From: Chitinophaga oryziterrae
GTDB taxonomy: Bacteria > Bacteroidota > Bacteroidia > Chitinophagales > Chitinophagaceae
Direction: 5' to 3'
Assembly: GCF_009758125.1 (NCBI RefSeq)
Contig: NZ_WRXO01000002.1
Location: forward strand, 744,001-808,000
Length of the DNA: 64,000 nucleotides
The position numbers were made by a program, and so were the translations under genes. How positions within the stretch are numbered: position 1 is the first letter of the stretch; each line of letters starts with the position of its first letter. Shown here one piece after another: positions 8,338-17,850 of the stretch. Under the pieces are notes generated by a model. The model saw only the letters and a program-made list of their open reading frames with translations. It was not told the origin of the DNA and did not search any database.

Positions 8338-9594
8338 ATGCGGGGATTTAATACGATTATACTGGTAGTAATATTGCTTTTACTCGATATTTACGTTTTC
8401 ATGGCCGTAAGAGGTATCCTCAGCGGTTCATCGGGACGTACACGGTCAATAGTTTTCAGTATCTACTGGGCTTTATCTGCCCTGGTATTGCTGACTATCC
8501 TGTTATTACCTTATCTCAACTGGCAGGACTGGCCCGTTAATACCCGCTCCTTCGTACTTACCGTCATCTTCGGGCTCGTATTCGCCAAATTGCTGGTTGC
8601 CGTATTCCTGCTGCTGGATGATTTAAGAAGAGGGGTACAATGGATATTCAAAAAGTTCTCATCAGCCTCAACCACTTCTTCCGATATCAGCAATATCACC
8701 CGCTCCCGCTTTTTGACACAGGTCGCCCTGCTGATGGGTGGTGGATTATTCGCTACCATACTATATGGTATCACCAACCGCTACAATTACCGGGTACATA
8801 AAATCAAACTGACCTTTAAAAACCTGCCACCGGCATTTAAAGGACTGAGGATCGTGCAAATATCTGATATTCACTCCGGTAGCTTAAATAACAAAGAAGC
8901 CGTTGCCAAAGGCATTGCCCTCATCGAAGCCCAAAAGGCAGATATCATTTTCTTTACCGGCGACCTGGTAAACGACCGCGCACTGGAAATGGATAATCAC
9001 ATGGACCTCTTTAGCCAGATAAAAGCGCCTATGGGCGTGTATTCCACTCTCGGTAACCACGACTATGGCGATTATTATGCCTGGCCAGACAGAGACGCCA
9101 ACGGTTATAGCGTACAACGCACCGAAAACCTCGAAAAAGTAAAAGGCCTTCACGGAGAACTGGGCTGGCGCTTACTGATGAACGAACACGTCACCCTGGA
9201 CAGGGGAGGAGAGCAGATCGCACTGCTGGGAATAGAAAACTGGAGCGCCATGACCCGTTTCCCTAAATATGGGGATATGAAGAAAGCATATGCCGGTGCA
9301 GCTCACCTGCCCTTTAAAATATTATTATCTCACGATCCTACCCATTGGGATGCTCAGGTAAGAACTGAATACCCTGATATCGATCTTACCCTGGCTGGTC
9401 ATACCCATGGTATGCAGTTCGGCGTTGAAATTCCCGGAATCAGATGGAGTCCTGCCCAATACATCTATAAAGAATGGGCAGGCCTTTACAAAGAGGGCAA
9501 CCAGCACCTGTACGTAAACAGGGGTTTTGGATTCCTGGGGTATCCGGGACGCGTAGGGATTTTACCCGAAATAACGGTAATCGACCTCGTATAA
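8338..9594 (+). CDS. Membrane-anchored metallophosphoesterase
   Basis: A 418-residue protein with three N-terminal membrane segments (about residues 1-25, 35-58 and 64-88), a short linker, another hydrophobic segment near 125-145, then a calcineurin-like phosphoesterase domain. The dimetal motifs are complete: QISDIHSG, GDLVNDR, GNHDYGD, LSHDPTHWD and LAGHTHGMQFG. This resembles YaeI-type phosphodiesterases, which in other bacteria act on membrane lipids such as UDP-diacylglucosamine; the actual substrate here is unknown. It is divergent from the UPF0173 gene. Confidence 0.87.
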   Translation: MRGFNTIILVVILLLLDIYVFMAVRGILSGSSGRTRSIVFSIYWALSALVLLTILLLPYLNWQDWPVNTRSFVLTVIFGLVFAKLLVAVFLLLDDLRRGVQWIFKKFSSASTTSSDISNITRSRFLTQVALLMGGGLFATILYGITNRYNYRVHKIKLTFKNLPPAFKGLRIVQISDIHSGSLNNKEAVAKGIALIEAQKADIIFFTGDLVNDRALEMDNHMDLFSQIKAPMGVYSTLGNHDYGDYYAWPDRDANGYSVQRTENLEKVKGLHGELGWRLLMNEHVTLDRGGEQIALLGIENWSAMTRFPKYGDMKKAYAGAAHLPFKILLSHDPTHWDAQVRTEYPDIDLTLAGHTHGMQFGVEIPGIRWSPAQYIYKEWAGLYKEGNQHLYVNRGFGFLGYPGRVGILPEITVIDLV

Positions 9595-9647
9595 TTAAAA
9601 CCTTCAAACTTTTCTCTTATCTTGCGGGCAAGTAAAATGCTTCGTGC

Positions 9648-10589
9648 ATGCGCCGCTGCCTTTGTTTCGTCTTATTTCTGTTGTGTAGTCAGGCTGTTAT
9701 GAGCCAGTCCCTTGCCGAACTTGAAAAGCAACTGGATTCCCTATTGAGTAAACGGGAGAAAAGTGAATTCATGATCGGGATAGGCTATGGTAATAACCCT
9801 GCCTATGGGAGTAAAGTTGTTGCCAGCAACGAAGACCGCCCCATTGTGATGAAGACTTTCGTCACACCTACCCTTGGATACTACCATAAAAAAGGGTTCT
9901 ACGCTACTGCCAGTGCCTACTACCTTTTTGATGCCATCGGCGATCCCTGGTTTGAATGGGATTTCTCAGCAGGGTACGACTATACCAAAAACAGGAATTT
10001 CCTTACAGGGATCTCCTATACCAAATATATCTTCTCCGATTCTTCTGACGTTCCCGCTACACCTATTAATAATGAACTCTTTGCATACTTCTATTACCGC
10101 AACTGGTGGGTACAGCCAGGTATTAGCCTGGACCTTGGCTGGGGTAGCAAAGAAGAAAAAATAGGACCGGTTACCCGTAACGTTTCAGGGAAAGACTGGA
10201 ATATAGTCGCCGCCATCAGACATCCCTTTGTATTTATGGATGTCATAAAACCGGATGATGCCTTCCTGATTACGCCTTCCCTTGGCCTTACCATGGGAAC
10301 GGCACATTATTATAGTAACCTCAAAGCATTCCAGTATATATCCCGCTCTCCCAAACTGAAATGGGAGGGTAAAGAAGACCGTCCCGAGGCGCTGAGGAAT
10401 GCACTTCAACTCTCCAGTAGTAACAAAACCGGCTTCGAAGTACGGGCCCTCGACTTCACCCTTAATGTTTCTTACGTAGTAGGGAAATTTACCATAGCTC
10501 CTTCTTATACCGTCTTCAGACCCTTTCAGGGAACGGATAAGAGCCTGATGGGATACTTCACGGCAAGGGTCGGATTTTCAATAAAGTAA
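9648..10589 (+). CDS. Predicted outer-membrane beta-barrel protein, hypothetical
   Basis: A 313-residue protein with a signal peptide (MRRCLCFVLFLLCSQAVMSQ) and a short helical start (LAELEKQLDSLLSKREKSE). The rest alternates aromatic and polar residues in strand-like runs (YHKKGFYATASAYYL, FEWDFSAGYDYT, SYVVGKFTIAPSYTVF) and ends in F-S-I-K, as expected for an outer-membrane barrel. I do not recognise a specific family. It follows the phosphoesterase by 53 bases in the same direction and precedes another barrel gene by 58 bases. Confidence 0.65.
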   Translation: MRRCLCFVLFLLCSQAVMSQSLAELEKQLDSLLSKREKSEFMIGIGYGNNPAYGSKVVASNEDRPIVMKTFVTPTLGYYHKKGFYATASAYYLFDAIGDPWFEWDFSAGYDYTKNRNFLTGISYTKYIFSDSSDVPATPINNELFAYFYYRNWWVQPGISLDLGWGSKEEKIGPVTRNVSGKDWNIVAAIRHPFVFMDVIKPDDAFLITPSLGLTMGTAHYYSNLKAFQYISRSPKLKWEGKEDRPEALRNALQLSSSNKTGFEVRALDFTLNVSYVVGKFTIAPSYTVFRPFQGTDKSLMGYFTARVGFSIK

Positions 10590-10647
10590 TATATAAATAA
10601 ACTTAGCATAGAATTTGATATAATATGTAGCATATAAAAAACGCTAT

Positions 10648-11265
10648 ATGAAAAAACTGTTTTTCGCAATGGCAGTACTCAGTGTAACTGCATTTTCTAC
10701 TGTTAGTGCCCAAAGCAAATTTTTAAGATTCGGTTTAAAAGGAGGTGCAAACCTGGGTAAACTGGATGGTAAAGGTTACAAGGATGGATTTAACCTGGGA
10801 TATCACCTGGGTGGTTTTGCACAGATAAACCTCACAAAAGGGTTTGGCGTTCAGGGAGAACTGATCTTCTCATCTACCCAAACTAAAACAACCAGCGATT
10901 TCGGTCAGATTTACAACCCGGACAATCTGAACGACCCTTCAAATGAAAATAAAAAGATTACACTGAACTATCTCAGTATTCCCCTGCTGGCTAACTTCTC
11001 CCTGGGTACTCCACGCATCAAACTGCAGGTTGGACCTCAGTTCAGTGCATTGGTCAGCAACAGGAATGTATTCAAAGGAGCCAATGACGCATTCAATGGC
11101 GGAGATATTTCCGGTGTTGCCGGCTTATGGATCCAGTTGCCAATCGTAAACATCAGCGCCCGTTACATTGTTGGTTTTACCGACGTAAGAAGCGTACAGG
11201 ACGTGTCTAACACCGGTAACTGGAAAAACCAGGCTATCCAGTTAGGGGTGGGTGTAACATTATAA
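10648..11265 (+). CDS. Porin-family / PorT-like outer-membrane beta-barrel protein
   Basis: A 205-residue protein with a clean signal peptide (MKKLFFAMAVLSVTAFSTVSAQ). The barrel domain starts at FLRFGLKGGANLGKLDG and contains GFGVQGELIFSSTQT and LNYLSIPLLANFSLGTPRIKLQVGPQFSAL, typical of the outer-membrane beta-barrel family (OMP_b-brl_2) abundant in Bacteroidota. The last strand is QAIQLGVGVTL. No specific function can be assigned. A strong terminator follows 20 bases after the stop. Confidence 0.78.
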   Translation: MKKLFFAMAVLSVTAFSTVSAQSKFLRFGLKGGANLGKLDGKGYKDGFNLGYHLGGFAQINLTKGFGVQGELIFSSTQTKTTSDFGQIYNPDNLNDPSNENKKITLNYLSIPLLANFSLGTPRIKLQVGPQFSALVSNRNVFKGANDAFNGGDISGVAGLWIQLPIVNISARYIVGFTDVRSVQDVSNTGNWKNQAIQLGVGVTL

Positions 11266-11284
11266 CACTTATCATATAAATCAT

Positions 11285-11319
11285 AAAAAGCGTCCCGGCA
11301 ATTTGCCGGGACGCTTTTT
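11285..11319 (+). terminator. Strong intrinsic terminator
   Basis: A perfect 16-base-pair stem (11285-11300 with 11304-11319) around an ATT loop, starting AAAAAGCGTCCCGGCA and ending in TTTTT. The A/T ends make it symmetric. It separates the barrel gene from lon. Confidence 0.92.
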
Positions 11320-11443
11320 ATATTAGACCTATAGTTATTACCTATATACAAATGGCATTAAACTTGACAATATACCTGTGCTTATAAATAAAAGGAAAAG
11401 CTGGGCCATAGGCTGACAAATTGGCCACTTTCTGAATCAAACT

Positions 11444-13852
11444 ATGCAGATGAACAGATTTTATTTAAATAATTCTGAAGAAGAGATGGAATTCATGCCT
11501 ATTATCCCCCTAAATGAAGATGGGGATGGGCAGGAAGACGATAAAATACCTGATGAACTGGCACTCTTACCTTTAAGAAATACTGTACTTTTTCCCGGCG
11601 TTGTATTACCTATCACCGTTGGCAGGGACAAATCAATTAAGGCTGTCAATGACGCTTACAGAAGCGACAAACTGATAGGCGTAGTAGCACAGAAAGACAG
11701 TACAATAGAGGACCCTAATGTAGTTGATCTGGCAGATGTAGGTACGGTTGCCCGTATCGTGAAACTGATCAAAATGCCGGATGGTGGTACCACCATCATC
11801 ATACAGGGACGCAAAAGATTTAAGATCAGTGAAATAGCTTCCGAAGATCCCTATTTCAAAGCGCGTATAGAAATACTGAACGATGAAATAGTGACAGATG
11901 ATCCGGAATTCGATGCGTACATCTCGTCTATCAAAGACCTGGCAGGACAAATCATTCAACTCTCTCCAAACCTGCCATCAGAAGCAAGCATCATCCTCAA
12001 GAATATTGAGAACGCTTCCTTCCTGGTGCATTTCGTTTCCTCCAACCTTAACTGCGACCTGAAGGAAAAACAACAACTGCTGGAAATCAATAACCTGCGC
12101 ACCCGTGCAGAACTGTTATTAAAACTCCTGCAGGTGGAATTACAACTGGCGGAGTTAAAAAACAAGATCACCAATAAAACCAAAGCAGACCTGGATAAAC
12201 AGCAGCGGGAATACTTCCTGCAACAACAACTGAAATCCATTAAGGAAGAACTGGGTGGTGATTCCAACGATCGTGAAGTAAAAGAACTGCAGCGCAAAGC
12301 AGAAAAGAAAGTATGGACAGAAGCCGCTGCAGAACTGTTCCGCAAAGGAATCGAGAAACTGGAACGCATGCATCCGAGTACCCCCGATTACTCCGTGGTA
12401 TATAATCACTTGGACCTGATGCTGGACCTGCCGTGGCAGGATTATACCCAGGACAGCTACGATCTTAAAAAAGCCAAAAAGATCCTTGACAATGATCATT
12501 ATGGCATGGATAAGATTAAAGAAAGGATACTGGAATACCTGGCCGTGCTGAAACTGAAAGGGGATATGAAATCTCCTATCCTTTGTTTCGTAGGCCCTCC
12601 GGGTATTGGTAAAACCTCTCTGGGACGCTCCATCGCCAGCGCTATCGGTCGTAAATATGTACGTCTGAGCCTTGGTGGTCTGCACGATGAAAGCGAAATC
12701 CGCGGACACCGTAAAACATATATCGGCGCTATGCCAGGCCGTATCCTGCAATCCATCCGTAAGGTAAAAACCTCTAACCCGGTGATGATCCTGGATGAGA
12801 TAGACAAGATAGGCAGCGACCAGCGCGGAGATCCAAGTTCTGCCATGCTGGAAGTACTGGACCCCGAACAAAACGGGACCTTCTACGATAACTACCTGGA
12901 GCTTGAATATGATCTCAGTAAAGTATTATTCATCGCTACAGCCAATAATATCAATGCTATCAATCCGGCCCTGCGCGACCGCCTGGAAATCATTGATCTC
13001 AGTGGTTATTCCATAGAAGAAAAGGCGGAAATCGCCAAACGCCACCTCGTTCCAAAACAGAAGGATGCACACGGTCTGAAATCACTCAAAATGAAGATCA
13101 GCACCGGTGTAATGGACAGGATCATCCAGGACTATACCCGCGAAAGCGGTGTACGTGAACTGGACCGCCAACTGGCTTCCATTATGCGCTCCCTTGCAAA
13201 AGACGTTGCGCTGGAAGAAGAGGTGCCGGATAGCCTTACAGAAGAACATGTAGAGAAAATACTGGGTAAGCCCCGCTATTCCAACGAAATATACAAGGTG
13301 GGTAACCCCGCCGGTGTAGCCGTTGGCCTGGCCTGGACATATGTAGGAGGAGATATCCTCTTTATAGAAAGCAGCCTGAGTGAAGGAAAAGGGGAATTGA
13401 AACTGACAGGTAACCTCGGTAACGTGATGAAGGAGTCTGCAACCACAGCCCTCAGTTACTTACAGGCGAATGCTGCCCAGTTCAATATCGATCCTAAAAT
13501 CATGTACCAGCGAAGCGTGCATGTGCACGTACCGGAAGGAGCTGTACCTAAAGATGGCCCCAGCGCAGGTATCACCATGCTCACCGCCCTTACTTCCGTG
13601 TTTACCGGAAGAAAGGTAAAGTCTTACCTGGCAATGACAGGGGAAATCACCCTGCGCGGACAGGTATTACCGGTAGGTGGGATCAAGGAAAAGATACTGG
13701 CTGCCAAAAGGGCGGGTATTCGGGAAATTATCCTTTGCTGGCAGAATGAAAAAGATATCAAGGAATTAAATCCTGAGCATATAAAGGGATTAAAGTTCCA
13801 TTTTGTAAAAGAAATGAACCAAGTGATCGATATAGCGTTATTAAAGAAGTAA
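11444..13852 (+). CDS. lon: ATP-dependent protease Lon
   Basis: An 802-residue Lon (LonA type), the cytosolic ATP-dependent serine protease for damaged and regulatory proteins. The N-terminal substrate-binding domain begins [18 protein letters not shown]. The AAA+ module has Walker [10 protein letters not shown] (from about residue 384) and Walker [11 protein letters not shown]. The peptidase domain has catalytic Ser707 in KDGPSAGI and Lys748 in GGIKEK. A Met two codons downstream (MNRF) is an equally possible start. The gene stands alone between two terminators. Confidence 0.97.
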   Translation: MQMNRFYLNNSEEEMEFMPIIPLNEDGDGQEDDKIPDELALLPLRNTVLFPGVVLPITVGRDKSIKAVNDAYRSDKLIGVVAQKDSTIEDPNVVDLADVGTVARIVKLIKMPDGGTTIIIQGRKRFKISEIASEDPYFKARIEILNDEIVTDDPEFDAYISSIKDLAGQIIQLSPNLPSEASIILKNIENASFLVHFVSSNLNCDLKEKQQLLEINNLRTRAELLLKLLQVELQLAELKNKITNKTKADLDKQQREYFLQQQLKSIKEELGGDSNDREVKELQRKAEKKVWTEAAAELFRKGIEKLERMHPSTPDYSVVYNHLDLMLDLPWQDYTQDSYDLKKAKKILDNDHYGMDKIKERILEYLAVLKLKGDMKSPILCFVGPPGIGKTSLGRSIASAIGRKYVRLSLGGLHDESEIRGHRKTYIGAMPGRILQSIRKVKTSNPVMILDEIDKIGSDQRGDPSSAMLEVLDPEQNGTFYDNYLELEYDLSKVLFIATANNINAINPALRDRLEIIDLSGYSIEEKAEIAKRHLVPKQKDAHGLKSLKMKISTGVMDRIIQDYTRESGVRELDRQLASIMRSLAKDVALEEEVPDSLTEEHVEKILGKPRYSNEIYKVGNPAGVAVGLAWTYVGGDILFIESSLSEGKGELKLTGNLGNVMKESATTALSYLQANAAQFNIDPKIMYQRSVHVHVPEGAVPKDGPSAGITMLTALTSVFTGRKVKSYLAMTGEITLRGQVLPVGGIKEKILAAKRAGIREIILCWQNEKDIKELNPEHIKGLKFHFVKEMNQVIDIALLKK

Positions 13853-13920
13853 CACACTTCATGCAGGTTGTTACAGTTGTAACCTGCATCGTATGTTTAT
13901 GTTGATTGTTTTAAGGGTTT

Positions 13921-13960
13921 AAATAAAGCCATTCTTCCTTCGGGCAGAGTGGCTTTATTT
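13921..13960 (+). terminator. Terminator after lon
   Basis: AAATAAAGCCA (13921-13931) pairs with TGGCTTTATTT (13950-13960). A second hairpin without a T-run, ATGCAGGTT/AACCTGCAT, lies just upstream at 13861-13889. Confidence 0.6.
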
Positions 13961-13978
13961 TGTAGGCTAATGCATAGC

Positions 13979-14035
13979 TCCTTCATGTCTCCTTCATGTC
14001 TCCTTCATACCTGAAGCATGGTTGAAGCATGAACC
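13979..14035. repeat. 11-bp-periodic inverted repeat element
   Basis: Three 11-base units of the form CTCCTTCATGT stand in tandem (about 13979-14011). Two 11-base units of roughly opposite sense follow at once (TGAAGCATGGT and TGAAGCATGAA, about 14012-14034). It lies in the lon-porQ gap. The layout resembles the larger element at 53500-53590, which is also built of 11-base units inverted about a centre. Confidence 0.65.
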
Positions 14036-14123
14036 CTATATCAACCATGCATGACCATGCATTCTCATGTAATTTTCCTCTGGCTCATTAATATTATTTA
14101 TTATTAATTAGTTTTATGTCAGC

Positions 14124-15164
14124 ATGTGGAAAATCACCCTCTTAATTTTATTCCTATATCTACAGCCCTGTACAGCACAGGTACTGGGAGGAAAGAGCGT
14201 ATTTTCTTTCCTGGATCTTCCCGTAGCCCCTCAACTGGCCGCCCTGGGAAATGTAAATGTCAGTCAGCAGAATAATGATATCGCCTTGTCCGCATTAAAC
14301 CCGGCTTTACTGAGAGAAAGCATGCACCAGCACCTGGAAATGAACTACACCAACTACTTCGCAGATGTGCAGTATGCACATTGCCTGTTTGGTTATCATT
14401 CCAATCGTTTACAAACAACATTTGCAGCAGGTATTCAATATATTAACTACGGTACTGTTACCCAAACAGATGCATCCGGTAATATCCAGGGAGCCTTCAA
14501 ACCCCGGGATATGTCTGTACAACTCACCATGTCCCGGCAATACCTGGAAAGATGGCATTATGGTGTCACTTTACAATTTATACAATCAAATTACCAGCAA
14601 TATCATTCTACCGGTTTAGGCGTAAATGTGGGGCTCACCTACCAGGATACCACCCATAAATGGCAGGCAGGATTTGTGGCAAAGAACATGGGCGTACAAC
14701 TAAGTACCTATGTGGCAGGTTCACAGGAACCCTTACCATTCGATTTACAGGTAGGGATCTCTAAAAAGCTGGAACATATTCCTTTACAATTATCAGCCAC
14801 CTTGCATCACGTTTATCAGTTCGACGTTCGTTATGCAGATCCCGGTTTTGAGGAAGGCACCATCATTACAAACGGGGATACTACGAAAGCCGGTAATAAA
14901 ACAGCTGATAAGATCTTCCGGCATTTTGTGCTGGCCGCACAGTGGGAGATAGGCCGTTATGTAGAGCTTACAGCAGGGTACAATCATTTAAGGCGTCAGG
15001 AGTTGGCAACACCTCAACAAAAAGGGTTAAGCGGCTTTTCCGCAGGTGTAGGCATCATCACGCGCAAACTGCAACTGCGCTATACCCGTTCATGGTACCA
15101 GCGCAGTGCAGCGCTTAATCAGTTAGGCGTGAATGTGCCGCTAAGAGAGTGGGGCGTATTCTAG
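14124..15164 (+). CDS. porQ: Type IX secretion system protein PorQ
   Basis: A 346-residue outer-membrane protein of the PorQ family. PorQ works with PorU, PorV and PorZ in the cell-surface attachment step of type IX secretion. The signal peptide ends at PCTAQ. The family start VLGGKSVFSFLDLPVAPQLAALG is clear, and SALNPALL and a FadL-like barrel follow. The stop overlaps the 3' end of the convergent pdxJ by 4 bases. It is linked by function with the type B-sorted giant protein at 17851 and the PorP/SprF protein at 23892. Confidence 0.9.
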   Translation: MWKITLLILFLYLQPCTAQVLGGKSVFSFLDLPVAPQLAALGNVNVSQQNNDIALSALNPALLRESMHQHLEMNYTNYFADVQYAHCLFGYHSNRLQTTFAAGIQYINYGTVTQTDASGNIQGAFKPRDMSVQLTMSRQYLERWHYGVTLQFIQSNYQQYHSTGLGVNVGLTYQDTTHKWQAGFVAKNMGVQLSTYVAGSQEPLPFDLQVGISKKLEHIPLQLSATLHHVYQFDVRYADPGFEEGTIITNGDTTKAGNKTADKIFRHFVLAAQWEIGRYVELTAGYNHLRRQELATPQQKGLSGFSAGVGIITRKLQLRYTRSWYQRSAALNQLGVNVPLREWGVF

Positions 15165-15892
15165 TCTGTCAGTTCCCTTTTATACAACTGTATCGTATTC
15201 TCCAGCCCCAAATAAATCGCATCACATACCAGCGCATGGCCAATAGATACTTCCTTCAACTGTGGAATATGGAGCTTAAAGAAACGTAAATTCTCCAGGC
15301 TCAGATCATGCCCTGCATTCAGATCCAATCCAATAGCAGTAGCTGCTTTCGCTGTATTCTTGTAATCGTTGAATAACTGGAAATTCTGTGGTTGTGTACG
15401 CGCCTTTGCATATTCTTCTGCATAAGGACCGGTATATAATTCTATACGGTCGGCTCCCGCAGTCTTAGCTGCTTCCACTTTACTCACATCGGCGTTTAAA
15501 AAGATAGACACCCTGATTCCTGCAGCCTTCAAAGTACCGATTACGTCTTTCAGAAAAGACTGATACTGGATAGTATCCCAGCCGGTATTGGAAGTGATCG
15601 CATCAGGCGGATCGGGCACCAGTGTACACTGATCTGGCTTTATTGCCAGTACCAGGTCCATGAAACCCTTAGAAGGGTATCCCTCGATATTAAATTCTGT
15701 AGTTACCAGTGGTTTCAGGTCTATCACATCCTGGTAGCGTATATGGCGTTCATCCGGCCGGGGATGTACGGTAATGCCATCTGCGCCAAATCGTTCACAA
15801 TCCTGTGCTACTTTGAGTATGTCCGGCATATTGCCGCCCCGTGCATTACGGAGGGTAGCAAACTTGTTGATATTTACACTAAGCTTGGTCAT
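15161..15892 (-). CDS. pdxJ: Pyridoxine 5'-phosphate synthase
   Basis: PdxJ condenses 3-amino-2-oxopropyl phosphate with deoxyxylulose 5-phosphate to form pyridoxine 5'-phosphate. The 243-residue TIM barrel shows the expected start LSVNINKFATLRNARGG, then GADGITVHPRPDERHI and GLDLNAGHDLSLENL. The ring-closing glutamate lies in FNIEG. The 3' end overlaps porQ by 4 bases on the opposite strand. It shares the deoxyxylulose phosphate pathway background with dxr at 31067. Confidence 0.95.
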   Translation of the reverse strand: MTKLSVNINKFATLRNARGGNMPDILKVAQDCERFGADGITVHPRPDERHIRYQDVIDLKPLVTTEFNIEGYPSKGFMDLVLAIKPDQCTLVPDPPDAITSNTGWDTIQYQSFLKDVIGTLKAAGIRVSIFLNADVSKVEAAKTAGADRIELYTGPYAEEYAKARTQPQNFQLFNDYKNTAKAATAIGLDLNAGHDLSLENLRFFKLHIPQLKEVSIGHALVCDAIYLGLENTIQLYKRELTD

Positions 15893-15900
15893 GCTGCAAA

Positions 15901-15944
15901 AATAAAGAAAAAAAGGGTGTTCTCTTTTTAGCAGAACACCCTTT
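15901..15944 (-). terminator. Terminator after ahcY
   Basis: A 12-base-pair stem, AAAGGGTGTTCT (15912-15923) with AGAACACCCTTT (15933-15944). On the minus strand a T-rich run follows (complement of 15901-15911). Confidence 0.85.
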
Positions 15945-15964
15945 CCTATATGTTTTTGATACGA

Positions 15965-17293
15965 CTAGTACCTGTAGTAATCAGGTTTGTAAGGACCTGC
16001 AACCGGAATGTTCAGGTAAGCAGACTGGGTGGGAGTTAACTCATCCAGTTCTACGCCTATCTTTTTCAGGTGCAGACGGGCTACCTTCTCATCCAGATGT
16101 TTAGGCAGTACGTATACTTTGTTCTCGTATTTGTCTGTGTGCAGCCACAGCTCCAGTTGAGCCATTACCTGGTTTGTAAATGAGTTGCTCATTACAAAGG
16201 AAGGGTGACCATTGGCACAACCCAGGTTTACCAGGCGGCCTTCAGCCAGCAGGATGATATCTTTACCATCGATGGTATATTTATCTACCTGTGGTTTGAT
16301 TTCCACTTTAGTATTACCGTAGTTCTTGTTCAGCCATGCAACATCGATTTCGATATCGAAGTGACCGATATTAGATACGATACATTTATCCTTCATCAGT
16401 TTGAAGTGATCTCCGTTGATGATATCGCGGCAACCGGTAGTTGTTACGATAATATCAGCTTCTTTCACCGCATCAGACATTTTCTTCACTTCATAACCTT
16501 CCATAGCAGCCTGTAGCGCACAGATAGGATCTATTTCAGTAACGATTACACGGGCGCCTGCACCTCTCAGGGATTCTGCAGAGCCTTTACCAACATCACC
16601 AAAACCAGCAACAACTGCAACCTTACCGGCAATCATTACGTCGGTAGCACGACGGATCGCATCTACGCAGGATTCACGGCAACCGTACTTGTTATCAAAT
16701 TTGGATTTGGTAACAGAGTCATTGATGTTGATAGCAGGGATAGGTAAAGTACCATGCTGCATACGCTCGTATAAACGGTGCACACCGGTGGTAGTTTCTT
16801 CACTCAAACCCTTAACGTGCTGGATCAGCTCAGGATATCTGTCAAATACCATGTTTGTCAGGTCACCACCATCATCCAGGATCATGTTCAATGGACGGTC
16901 TGCCGCACCAAAGAACAGGGTCTGTTCAATACACCAGTCAAAATCTTTCTCGCTTAAACCTTTCCAGGCAAATACAGGAACACCTGCAGCAGCTACAGCA
17001 GCAGCAGCATGGTCCTGAGTAGAGAAGATATTGCAGGAACTCCAGCGCACTTCTGCTCCCAGATGTACCAGTGTTTCTATTAATACAGCAGTCTGGATGG
17101 TCATATGTAAGCAACCGGCAACGCGGGCACCCTGTAATGGCTTGGTATCACCATATTCCGTTCTCAGGGACATTAAACCCGGCATTTCAGCTTCTGCCAG
17201 CTCAATTTCTTTGCGTCCCCACTCGGCCAGAGACATGTCCTTTACCTTATATGCAAGGTTAAAGTCAATGTTAGAATTAGCTATTGTCGACAT
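15965..17293 (-). CDS. ahcY: Adenosylhomocysteinase
   Basis: A 442-residue S-adenosylhomocysteine hydrolase, which splits SAH to adenosine and homocysteine and so keeps methylation cycles running. Substrate-site motifs include [14 protein letters not shown] and [18 protein letters not shown]. The NAD-binding loop [14 protein letters not shown] is present, and the C-terminus ends in the conserved KPDYYRY. It is a single-gene unit with its own promoter-like box and terminator. No SAH or SAM riboswitch could be recognised in its short leader. Confidence 0.97.
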   Translation of the reverse strand: MSTIANSNIDFNLAYKVKDMSLAEWGRKEIELAEAEMPGLMSLRTEYGDTKPLQGARVAGCLHMTIQTAVLIETLVHLGAEVRWSSCNIFSTQDHAAAAVAAAGVPVFAWKGLSEKDFDWCIEQTLFFGAADRPLNMILDDGGDLTNMVFDRYPELIQHVKGLSEETTTGVHRLYERMQHGTLPIPAININDSVTKSKFDNKYGCRESCVDAIRRATDVMIAGKVAVVAGFGDVGKGSAESLRGAGARVIVTEIDPICALQAAMEGYEVKKMSDAVKEADIIVTTTGCRDIINGDHFKLMKDKCIVSNIGHFDIEIDVAWLNKNYGNTKVEIKPQVDKYTIDGKDIILLAEGRLVNLGCANGHPSFVMSNSFTNQVMAQLELWLHTDKYENKVYVLPKHLDEKVARLHLKKIGVELDELTPTQSAYLNIPVAGPYKPDYYRY

Positions 17294-17309
17294 TTTTACT
17301 TGTTTTGTG

Positions 17310-17317
17310 CAAATCTA
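17310..17317 (-). promoter_or_regulatory. -7 box for ahcY
   Basis: The minus strand reads TAGATTTG (TAnnTTTG), 17 bases before the ahcY start. The -33 region has no clear TTTG. Confidence 0.45.
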
Positions 17318-17850
17318 CCTTTATTTTATGGCTTCTGACTATGCATTTGTTCTTTTTTTCTATACCCAAACAGAACATTTGATTAATTCGCTCCATTCTT
17401 ATTTACTCGCTGTCAGTATAGCTCAGTTTGCTAATCTTATGTTATAACATGATTTTAGCTGGAATATTAACATCATATGTGCAAAAAAAATCATCTCATA
17501 ACAGGTTGGTAAATAGGAAATAATAAAAGTTATCCCCATTTCGGGGATAGACATATTAACAAAACATATAAAATATTTTGACTGGGTGTCAAATATTCGA
17601 TATGTTTGTATTTCAATATATATGTGTTGTTATTGAGTTTTCAGAGCAATACAAAATTTGATGGTTTTGTCAGCTGCTTAATGTGATTGGTACGAATCGG
17701 ACTAACCATCAAGGAATCAGTTCTATGTGTTTTATTTTATCAGCAGGCACAGAGCTTTTTATTGCATTTAAAAGATTTCGTAACCATATCCTCATTATTG
17801 GTTAATCGTGAACAGAATCAGATGGATAATAGAAATTTACACGCTTTACT
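17318..17850. other. Intergenic region between ahcY and the giant surface-protein gene
   Basis: About 530 AT-rich bases with no supported gene; the only open frame on the plus strand (17687-17875) has no protein-like features. It must carry the promoter of the 2,014-residue protein. The one clear structure is a small palindrome, TATCCCC-ATTTC-GGGGATA (17531-17549), whose role I cannot name. Confidence 0.5.

Noticed and set aside
12155-12871. 238-residue minus-strand ORF inside lon
   Set aside because: Antisense shadow of the highly conserved Lon AAA+ domain; composition is not protein-like.
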